From contig NZ_CP047943.1 of NCBI RefSeq assembly GCF_014279595.1, positions 744,001 through 808,000 on the forward strand: a stretch of 64,000 nt of DNA, given 5' to 3'. Both the position numbers and the translations under genes were made by a program. The notes beneath the pieces are model-generated. The model was not told the origin of the DNA, did no database searches, and saw only the letters and a program-made list of their open reading frames with translations. Within the stretch, counting starts at the first letter, position 1. Each line of letters begins with the position of its first letter. The DNA comes from Synechococcus sp. RS9909 (GTDB lineage Bacteria; Cyanobacteriota; Cyanobacteriia; PCC-6307; Cyanobiaceae). Shown here piece by piece: positions 57,875-64,000 of the stretch.

Positions 57875-58628
57875 ACAGATTGTTCAGCAGGTTGCCAACT
57901 GCAGCGCCTAAGGCAGCACCGGAGGCTTCCTGATTCGAGCTGCCGCTGTTCTGTGTGGCCACCAGTTTGTAGTTGGCAAAGCGGAACACACCGGTGTTGC
58001 CATGGTCGACGAAGGTCACCGGCCACCTGCCACCGAAGGAATCGGTGATGGCGTAGTTGCCGCTGCCGTTGTCTTGGAAGACATAGGTCGTGCCGTTCTG
58101 GAGCTGGATCTTGTAGCGGTTGCGATCGCCCTTCGACACCTGCTTGAGCAGACAGGAACCATCGAACACCCGCCGTCCACCTTGGCTGAGGCTGCAGTAG
58201 CCCGTGTCGCTCGTCACCTGTCGATTTCCACTGTTGGAGCTGGCGTTGCTGGCACTCTGATTGCTACTGAAAAGCTGTTTGGTCAAACCTCGCGCCACAT
58301 TCTTCTCGCCCCAGCCGTCATCCCAGCAGGTGCGCTTCTGGATGCTGCAAGCCTGGCCGGAGCTGAGTCGGAAGTCGTTGTTGGTGGAACCACGACGGTT
58401 CTGGCGGAGGCGCTCAGCGGCGAACTGGCCGAAGTAGATCTTGGTGATCGCGATTGATGGGCCATAGCTGTCGTAGCAGACTTGCCCCACTTGATCGCAC
58501 ACCACCCCGGCTTTGGGATACGTGATGCCCTTGCTCTGGGCCGAGGCAGGCATGCCTGCCAGGGTTGTGCTGATCAGTGCTGTGGCGGCGAGCAGGCCGG
58601 TGCTGGTGCCTGACAGAGACAGTCCCAT
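57867..58628 (-). CDS. YcgJ-like exported protein
   Basis: The 253-residue protein has a signal peptide (LLAATALISTTLAGMPASAQ) and a cysteine-containing domain with YPKAGVVCDQVGQVCYDSYG, ITKIYFGQFAAERL and ACSIQKRTCWDDGWG. It resembles the YcgJ/Fels-1-prophage-like family of exported proteins. The C-terminal half (FANYKLVATQNSG) is not familiar. An upstream in-frame start 22 codons earlier overlaps nothing but lacks signal logic. It is 25 bp downstream of mlaD. Confidence 0.7.
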   Translation of the reverse strand: MGLSLSGTSTGLLAATALISTTLAGMPASAQSKGITYPKAGVVCDQVGQVCYDSYGPSIAITKIYFGQFAAERLRQNRRGSTNNDFRLSSGQACSIQKRTCWDDGWGEKNVARGLTKQLFSSNQSASNASSNSGNRQVTSDTGYCSLSQGGRRVFDGSCLLKQVSKGDRNRYKIQLQNGTTYVFQDNGSGNYAITDSFGGRWPVTFVDHGNTGVFRFANYKLVATQNSGSSNQEASGAALGAAVGNLLNNLFK

Positions 58629-58653
58629 CAATCGAGAAAGCGATGAGTTGAGG

Positions 58654-59538
58654 TTAGGGGCGCTGGTTGTCGTTTGCTGGTGATGGACTGGCACTGCTTG
58701 GACCGTCGGTAGGTTCCAACAGCGGACCGATCACACCCAGCAGGCTGTTGAGCAATCGCCGGCTGGTCTGCGCTAGTTCGCGCACGTCTTGGAGTGTGCT
58801 GGTGATCAGAGGCCGCGACTCCTGCAGCAACTGCTGAGCTTCCTTTTCCGCCACACGCGCCTCCTGGCTTACCTGGCTGATCTCGGCGCTCACGTTGTCG
58901 AGGGAGCGGCGCACTACAGGTGCGGTCTCGGCGGCTTCTCGTTCGATGGTGGCGGTGAGCGTGTTGGTGTTTTTCAGGGTGTTGCGCAGATCGGCGAGCG
59001 TGGTGTTGATGTCGCCGTTCTTGGCAGTCAGGGAGGTGGTGTTGCGCAAGGTGGCCTGGAGTTGCTGCTGCGTGACAGCGAGGTCTTCGAGGGCATCGGC
59101 GAGGTTGAGGGGCTCGGCGTAGGCGATGGTTTTTCCATCAAGAGCCTGCGCATCACCAACGCGTTGAGGATCAGGACTGATGTCGATGAAGCGATCTCCA
59201 ACGAGTCCCTCTTGGGCCAGCCTTGCGCTGCTGTTGGGTCCGATCAGCCGGGCTTTGCTCTGCTCAATCCGCAATTGCACCCGCACGCGTGCATCAGGTT
59301 TGAGCTCTAAGCCACCCACTTGACCCACGGGAAAACCGGAGATGCGCACCTCTTCACCGGAGTGCAGACCACTGATGTCGCTCGCGAGTAGGTAAACGTT
59401 CACGAACCGACTGCCCCATCGCTGCTCACGGGCAAGCCCGAAGAGTACGGCAACCAGCAACAAGGTACCGGACCCCAGAAACAACCAGCGTTCGCGGGGG
59501 TGGGAGGGTTCGATCGAATTCATCATCACACGGGTCAT
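58654..59538 (-). CDS. MlaD/MCE-family lipid transport protein
   Basis: The 294-residue protein has one N-terminal membrane anchor (LFLGSGTLLLVAVLFGLA), an MCE domain (VYLLASDISGLHSGEEVRISG, GQVGGLELKPDARVRV, GLVGDRFIDISPD) and a long coiled-coil C-terminal part. Such proteins form hexameric rings for lipid movement between membranes with an MlaE permease and an ATPase. The ATG overlaps the stop of the permease-like gene (TGATG). No ATPase gene is in the window. Confidence 0.87.
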   Translation of the reverse strand: MTRVMMNSIEPSHPRERWLFLGSGTLLLVAVLFGLAREQRWGSRFVNVYLLASDISGLHSGEEVRISGFPVGQVGGLELKPDARVRVQLRIEQSKARLIGPNSSARLAQEGLVGDRFIDISPDPQRVGDAQALDGKTIAYAEPLNLADALEDLAVTQQQLQATLRNTTSLTAKNGDINTTLADLRNTLKNTNTLTATIEREAAETAPVVRRSLDNVSAEISQVSQEARVAEKEAQQLLQESRPLITSTLQDVRELAQTSRRLLNSLLGVIGPLLEPTDGPSSASPSPANDNQRP

Positions 59539-60149
59539 TGGGCCAGGGTGTTGAACACCAACACCCAAACCAGTTTGAGAGCGAGGGCCAGCATCAGCCC
59601 CTCCACCAAGAGATTGCTGACAATCAGCGCTTCGCTGCGACCGCTTCTGAGCGCGGTCAACGCCCGCCACTGACACCAGGCGCAGATGCAGCTCAGGAAC
59701 ACACCGCTACGCGCCAGGGTGCGTAACAGACCCAAAAGCCTGATCCCAGAGAGCAGATCAGTCGTTTCACGAAGCAGATCAGCCCGCGGTGTGACGAGAA
59801 CCCCGCCAACGATGGCGCCAACGATAAACAGCAGCATCAGTAAGAGTCCCACTAAACCTGCTGCAGGAACGGATTGACGCCAGGCTCGCTGACCCTGCTG
59901 CACCACGCGCTCCAACCAGCGGGGCAGCAGCAGGGCCATGGCCAGCACGCTGACGAGAATGGGGCCGATCAGTTGCAACACCAGCAGAACCAGTAACTGC
60001 AGGCTGAAGCGACTGGTCTGGTTCAGCGCACCTGTGGCAAGCTCAATGACACCAAAGCCCACCACAAACCCTGCCATCAGTACCGGACCGGCGCAGCGCT
60101 CACCGTCGCGTTCGGCGGTGAGGAGTGTTGTCAGCGGTGACGGTCTCAC
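59535..60149 (-). CDS. Divergent MlaE-like permease, probably N-terminally shortened
   Basis: The 204-residue membrane protein has five or six helices (LLVLLVLQLIGPILVSVLAM, LLMLLFIVGAIVGGVLV, LVWVLVF). Position and coupling to mlaD fit an MlaE permease, but canonical MlaE is about 250 residues and its GRVGAA/EQIDAL loop is not recognisable. The GTG start overlaps the stop of an autotransporter fragment (GTGA), so the natural start may have been lost. Family assignment is tentative. Confidence 0.6.
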   Translation of the reverse strand: MRPSPLTTLLTAERDGERCAGPVLMAGFVVGFGVIELATGALNQTSRFSLQLLVLLVLQLIGPILVSVLAMALLLPRWLERVVQQGQRAWRQSVPAAGLVGLLLMLLFIVGAIVGGVLVTPRADLLRETTDLLSGIRLLGLLRTLARSGVFLSCICAWCQWRALTALRSGRSEALIVSNLLVEGLMLALALKLVWVLVFNTLAQ

Positions 60150-60428
60150 CAGGAGTATTTGAGGCCCCCGCCGTAGGAGACCTCGTTGTCGTTGCTCCAG
60201 AAGCCACCGTTGACGCCTGTGTAGAGGGAGACGGAATCGGAGGTTTCGATTTCGATGCGTGTGGGGATGGAGAAGAAGGTAGCAATCACCTTGGCGAAAT
60301 CCGGGGTGACCAATGCGGCTGAGGTTTGATTGGTGGTGTAGCCGGTAGTTCCGATGGCGGATCCGGTGACGCCGGAGGAGACAGCAGCGCTAAGGGAGGC
60401 CCAACTGACATCAATGGTTTTGGCGACG
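60146..60428 (-). pseudogene. Miniature autotransporter fragment
   Basis: The minus strand reads [46 protein letters not shown] and then at once IETSDSVSLYTGVNGGFWS, NEVSYGGGLKYSW. These are two separated pieces of the autotransporter at 62.3-64 kb joined with 332 codons missing. The joint lies in TTCGATG, which occurs at both ends in the full copy. There is no start codon in the fragment, so it is a remnant. Confidence 0.85.
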
Positions 60429-60481
60429 AAGAGGCCATCCAGGATCCCGATCCCAGGCGGCTTGTGCAGCTGCTGGCGCGG

Positions 60482-60619
60482 GCCAAGGCTCAAGCGGTGC
60501 GCGATGCCTGCACCGACGCTTCGATCACGGCGGTGTTGGGCTGTGATTCGGTGCTCGCGTTTGAGGGGGAGGTGTTCGGCAAGCCTGCCGATGCGGCTGA
60601 GGCCATCGCCCGCTGGCAG
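60482..60619 (+). repeat. 138-bp repeat, copy 2 (maf pseudogene)
   Basis: Identical by eye to 53589-53726. The flanks are diverged, pointing to gene conversion or a partial recent exchange. Confidence 0.85.
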
Positions 60620-60698
60620 CAGATGGCTGGCTGCTGGGGGGAATTGCATACCGGGCATTGTTTGTTGGCGGTGGGTGCAGCGCGGGAGTGACCAGCTC

Positions 60699-60718
60699 CG
60701 GATATCCATGGATATCCG
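60699..60718. repeat. 20-bp perfect palindrome in the maf pseudogene
   Basis: CGGATATCCATGGATATCCG reads the same on both strands. It sits in a short insertion absent from the intact maf gene. Confidence 0.9.
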
Positions 60719-60946
60719 ACCACGCAACGCCTCGCCACCATCACCACCCACCTCACACTTCGCGCCGCTTACCGCCGCAGAGATCGAGACCTACGTGGCC
60801 ACCGGTGAACCGCTGCAATGCGCTGGGGGCTTCGCACTGGAGGGGCGCGGTGGTGCTTTGGTGGAGCGGATTGAGGGCTGTTTTTCGAATGTGATCGGCC
60901 TCAGCCTGCCGCTGATACGTTTATGGATGGGGAGATTGACATTTCA

Positions 60947-61774
60947 ATGATGACGTCCTCGCCAGTCTGTGGCTTCCAGCCCGTTGTGCAGAGCGCAAAC
61001 TTTGAGCATTGGCGCGACCACTTGCAGCAGCAGCTTGGGGAGTGCCGTGTGACTTGCACGGCGCATGACCAAGAGACGTTTCAAGCCAGTATTCGTGTGG
61101 CTCACGTCGGCCCACTCACCTTGGTGGAGCTGCATGGTGATGGGGGAGGTTTGGAGCTGTTGCGACGCCAAAGTGCAGATTGCGCTGTGCTTTGGATCCC
61201 GGAGCAAGGCACAACGCTGGAGCAGCAGGCGGACCAGCCTGATCCACTGATCAGCAGTCCCGGTCAGGGCCTCTGGATTGCTCCAGCTGCAGAGGTGCAG
61301 GGCCAAACACCAAAGCGCTCCAGTGGGGTGTCGATCCTCCTCCCACGGGCGCTGTTGGCGGTCTGGTCCGACCAAGGTGGAGATACGAGCCTGCTGGATC
61401 CCTTCCGCACTGTGCGCCAGCCCACGGTGGTGGCCCTGCTGCGAAAGGCCCGTGCCTTGATCGATGCGGCACGTTTGCATCCCGAATGGCTCGACCACAG
61501 CGCAGGAGAGTTCTGGCGGGCGTTGGTGAACCATCGCGATGCGGTGGGGAGTTCCGCGCTGCCACCGCCAAGCCCCGATCTCACCGATCGGTTTCTCCAA
61601 CTTGTCCAAAAGAAGCTGAAAGCCAGCCCTGCACATCGCTTCGGATTGCAGGCCATGGCCTTGGAACTGCATTGCTCTGCACGAACCTTGCAGAACCATC
61701 TCCGATCCGATCTGGATGCCACACCACGTGAGATCTGGACGGCGCTTCAGATGCAGCATCGCTACCCGGCTTGA
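60947..61774 (+). CDS. AraC-type regulator, C-terminally truncated
   Basis: The 275-residue protein has an AraC-binding-like N-terminal domain ([32 protein letters not shown]) and the start of an AraC-type DNA-binding domain ([23 protein letters not shown]). It then stops after [14 protein letters not shown], where 50-60 more residues with the second helix-turn-helix would follow. The truncated form may not bind DNA well. The first codons join directly to the end of the maf pseudogene. AraC regulators are rare in marine picocyanobacteria. Confidence 0.7.
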   Translation: MMTSSPVCGFQPVVQSANFEHWRDHLQQQLGECRVTCTAHDQETFQASIRVAHVGPLTLVELHGDGGGLELLRRQSADCAVLWIPEQGTTLEQQADQPDPLISSPGQGLWIAPAAEVQGQTPKRSSGVSILLPRALLAVWSDQGGDTSLLDPFRTVRQPTVVALLRKARALIDAARLHPEWLDHSAGEFWRALVNHRDAVGSSALPPPSPDLTDRFLQLVQKKLKASPAHRFGLQAMALELHCSARTLQNHLRSDLDATPREIWTALQMQHRYPA

Positions 61775-61829
61775 GGCCATGTGCTTCAGATCGGCACGCC
61801 TCTGTTGCCATTGGCATTGCTCCGTGGTT

Positions 61830-62033
61830 AAGGCCTGAATATGCCCTGTTTGCCTCCGATGAAGTCCATCGCTCTCCCCTCGCCAGGGAGCCAAACAGCC
61901 ACAGGCTGCTTCCCCGGTGTTGAACGACCAGTTGTTCCGCTTTCTGCTGCAGTTCCGCAAGGCGCTGTTCAAGCTTGTGCTTCCGCAGCTCTGCCAGTGA
62001 GTTTGAAGTTGGTGCAGGGAGTGCCATGGCCAA
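61830..62033 (-). pseudogene. Remnant of a minimal nucleotidyltransferase (MNT type)
   Basis: The reading starts MAMALPAPTSNSLAELRKHK and shows the family start LWLFGSLARGERW. The SDIDL aspartates that should follow are gone; the sequence drifts into unrelated frame through the AraC gene. MNT proteins partner HEPN toxins, but no HEPN gene is present. The 55 bp between it and the AraC stop show nothing else. Confidence 0.5.
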
Positions 62034-62170
62034 AGCTTAATCAGCTTGCGGCCTTCGCGTTTAAGCCAAAAAAAAAAACACCTTTCGGCAGGGGCTGAAT
62101 GGCGATCGTTGGGGATGAATCCTTCGATCATTCGACGTCGGGAATGGCCAGGGTGGGCGCGGCTGGGGCG

Positions 62171-62242
62171 CTAGAGGTGACCCACCAGGAAGAAGAAGGC
62201 GAGCACGAACCGGGTCGCACTCAGCCACTTGCGGATGGTCAT
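62171..62242 (-). pseudogene. Short remnant of psbC (photosystem II CP43)
   Basis: A 23-codon frame reads MTIRKWLSATRFVLAFFFLV then GHL and a stop. This matches the last transmembrane helix of CP43 (WL-AT-FVL-FFFL-GHL). The bases after the stop (to about 62145) still resemble the WHAGRARAAAAG codons. It lies directly after the autotransporter stop. Between it and the MNT remnant, 62034-62145 holds an 11-A run (62068-62078) and no gene. Confidence 0.6.
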
Positions 62243-62260
62243 GATGTGCCGCGACGCAGC

Positions 62261-64000
62261 TCACCAGGAGTATTTGACCCCTCCTCCGTAGGAGACTTCA
62301 GTGCCATTGCTCCAGAAGCCGCCGTTGACGCCGGCATAGAGGGAAACGGAATCGGAGGTTTCAATTTCGATGGAGAGCCCAACATCGAGGGCGTTAGCAC
62401 CACGGTTCTGTCCGAGGACATCAACGGAGCCGAGTGCTGGCAGTTCAGAGAAGGAGGCGTTGAGTTGATGCTCCTCATTGGCATCACCCATGAAGTCGTA
62501 CTCGTAGCCGACGGTGAGTCTTGGGATGAGTCGATTGGTTGAGTTGAGCTTGATTGGAGTTTCCAATGTGAAGCCGATGCCCCAGAGGAGGGAGTCGGCG
62601 GTGTGGGAGTCAACGTCGAGGTTGAGGGACTGAGCGCCGAATTCAGAGAAGGAGCCCTGGTTGTGAACGGCGTAGGAGAGGAAGGTGCGCGGCTTGATGC
62701 GAATGGCGTCGGGATCGCTGTTGTCGCCATTGAGAGCCCAGTTGTATTGAGCGTCCAGGGCTGCTGTGAAGGCGTTGCCATCCCAATTGGCCTCTGCGGT
62801 GCGGTTGAGGCCGCCGAAGTTCATCTGCCTTGATGAGTCGTATTGGAGATTCATGTAGCCAAGAAGGCCTGAGAACTTCCAGTTGGCGGAAGGTCTGTAG
62901 ATGCCCCAGAGGCTGCCGCCATAGGTGTCGGATTGGATGCGCGAATTGGCGTATTCGTAGTTGTAGAGATTGGCCTGGCCGTAGCCAAAGGCACCACCTG
63001 CACTCCACTCGGGAGAGAAGGCGTATTGGAGGCCATAAATGGTGGAGAAGACGTTGTAATCGAGGGAAGCAAGATCGCTGGTGCCATCGAGAGTGGCCTC
63101 GGTATTGGTGCCATCAAGGAGCAGACTCCAGCGTGAACCAACGGTTTTGGTGCGCTCCTCGCAAGTGTCGGGTCGCTCGGGCGAGTCGGCAGGGATGAGT
63201 GTGCCGTCGTCTGTTTTGCAGAAGGTTTCGGTGTGAGTGAGCGGAACGGAGCGATCGGTGAGCGCGAGGGAATTTTTCCCGAACTGCTCGATGGCTTCCA
63301 GTGCGACCGATTGCATGGAGGCGTAGGGCTCAGCGGTGATGGAGTGAAGCGCCTGGTTGAGTTCGATGCGTGTGGGGATGGAGAAGAAGGCAGCAATCAC
63401 CTTGGCGAAATCGGGTGTGACCAAGGCCGCTGAGGTTTGGTTGGTGGTGTAGCCGGTGGTGCCAATGGCGGAGCCGCCGGTGACACCGGAGGTGACAGCA
63501 GCGCTAAGGGATGCCCAACCGGCATCAAGTGTTTTGGCGACGTTGGTGGAATTGGTGTTAGCAGCACCAGAGCCCGACCCTTGTTTGTTTTGCTGCTGAC
63601 AGGTTGCTGTTGTGCCGCCGTTGGCGATGCAGGTGTTGGTGTTGGTGGAGGAGTTACCGGATGAAGCGGCGGTGATGGCACCACCTGTTTGTTTGATCGC
63701 CTTGATGGTGCTTTGTCCTGGTGTCTTGTGGCGATCGGGATTGACGGCGACGCCAGTGTCGGGATCGACTTTCAGCCAAGCGAACTGGAGTTTGGTGCAA
63801 CCGAGTAGGACGGCTGGATCGTTGCTGGTGCAGGTGGCGTAATAGGCCGGATCGAGGAGACGGAACTCGCGGTCTGTTTCACGAACGAATGTCATGCCTG
63901 AGGAGCCGACAACATTGAGGTTGGTTTTGAGACCCAATTCCCCACCTGTGGCGTTGTCACCGGTGACGTCGATTGCGGTGTAGATCTTCCCAGGAGAGAC
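62261..64000 (-). CDS. Autotransporter-type outer-membrane protein, C-terminal part
   Basis: The frame is open to the right edge, so the N-terminus is outside the window. The visible 579 residues hold the end of a passenger region rich in Thr, Ser and Asn ([29 protein letters not shown]-like). From about residue 290 a beta-barrel follows with alternating strands (WSAGGAFGYGQANLYNYEYA, LWGIYRPSANWKFSGLLGYM, TFLSYAVHNQGSFSEFG, GYEYDFMGDANEEHQLNASF). It ends in the aromatic VKYSW, as expected for barrels inserted by BAM. Parts are copied at 60.1-60.4 kb. Confidence 0.82.
   Translation of the reverse strand, partial: VSPGKIYTAIDVTGDNATGGELGLKTNLNVVGSSGMTFVRETDREFRLLDPAYYATCTSNDPAVLLGCTKLQFAWLKVDPDTGVAVNPDRHKTPGQSTIKAIKQTGGAITAASSGNSSTNTNTCIANGGTTATCQQQNKQGSGSGAANTNSTNVAKTLDAGWASLSAAVTSGVTGGSAIGTTGYTTNQTSAALVTPDFAKVIAAFFSIPTRIELNQALHSITAEPYASMQSVALEAIEQFGKNSLALTDRSVPLTHTETFCKTDDGTLIPADSPERPDTCEERTKTVGSRWSLLLDGTNTEATLDGTSDLASLDYNVFSTIYGLQYAFSPEWSAGGAFGYGQANLYNYEYANSRIQSDTYGGSLWGIYRPSANWKFSGLLGYMNLQYDSSRQMNFGGLNRTAEANWDGNAFTAALDAQYNWALNGDNSDPDAIRIKPRTFLSYAVHNQGSFSEFGAQSLNLDVDSHTADSLLWGIGFTLETPIKLNSTNRLIPRLTVGYEYDFMGDANEEHQLNASFSELPALGSVDVLGQNRGANALDVGLSIEIETSDSVSLYAGVNGGFWSNGTEVSYGGGVKYSW

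Larger units (their letters stand above)
60420..60912 (+). pseudogene. Broken second copy of maf
   Basis: Homology to maf runs from [17 protein letters not shown] through [16 protein letters not shown] to [13 protein letters not shown]. It then shifts frame around an inserted palindrome, and continues [28 protein letters not shown] to SLPLI. The first 28 codons, with the substrate motif, are missing. Divergence outside the 138-bp identical stretch suggests an old paralogue. Confidence 0.85.

Noticed and set aside
62068-62078. 11-A run as a terminator
   Set aside because: No adequate stem precedes it on either strand; only a three-base stem could be drawn.

Overview
The window looks like a chromosomal segment of a high-GC marine picocyanobacterium of the Synechococcus/Cyanobium type. 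Pointers are a CpcS/CpeS-type phycobiliprotein lyase, the cyanobacterial division protein Ftn2/ZipN, a group 2 sigma factor, cobalamin genes, DUF1517, DUF3611 and DUF3122 proteins, HIP1 octamers (GCGATCGC, e.g. at 2042 and 5196) and very tight gene packing. The phycobilin lyase argues against Prochlorococcus. Species cannot be fixed from the sequence alone.

Layout. 1-16 kb: housekeeping genes (lpdA end, trpC, sodB, FKBP, lnt, mnmA, nnr, sigma factor, pdhA, ftn2, ffh, rpsP, phoH). 16.3-19.1 kb: a sugar-uptake pair, an MFS sugar porter followed 5 nt later by an OprB-type porin. 19-34.9 kb: era, a phycobilin lyase, trmD, an overlapping ispF-TIGR03792-larB run, thiE-thiS, ribF, surE, pheS, nadK with an atypical regulator, a DUF4114 protein and cobL. 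35-45.6 kb: a GH116 glycosidase, a phd/vapC-like toxin pair, ribD, a K+ channel, a frameshifted YrhK-type membrane gene, ftsH, argF, lexA with a LexA box, and tRNA-Ala(GGC). 45.6-47.6 kb: two small membrane proteins and two decayed genes (MHS-type transporter and yjbQ). 47.6-53 kb: a minus-strand run (AbrB-type antitoxin, doc, cobQ, ferredoxin, ClC, EamA, 42-aa protein, MBL protein) in which nearly every junction overlaps. 53-60.1 kb: maf, hipBA with an inverted-repeat operator, an MscS channel, and a YcgJ-like/MlaD/MlaE-like group.

60.1-64 kb is the most unusual part. It is a patchwork of fragments: a miniature copy of the autotransporter that occupies the window's right end (missing exactly 332 codons between two 7-bp microhomologies), a broken second maf copy sharing a 138-bp stretch that reads as identical to the intact gene, a 20-bp perfect palindrome, an AraC-type regulator cut off inside its DNA-binding domain, a nucleotidyltransferase remnant and a short piece of psbC. 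The MlaE-like permease beside it appears to have lost its N-terminus. This reads as a recombination hot spot seeded by repeated autotransporter sequence.

Three toxin-antitoxin loci lie within 17 kb (38.3-55.6 kb). The intact thiE/thiS genes sit in the same window as a deleted yjbQ. All functional calls are by inspection of translated sequence; no searches were run.
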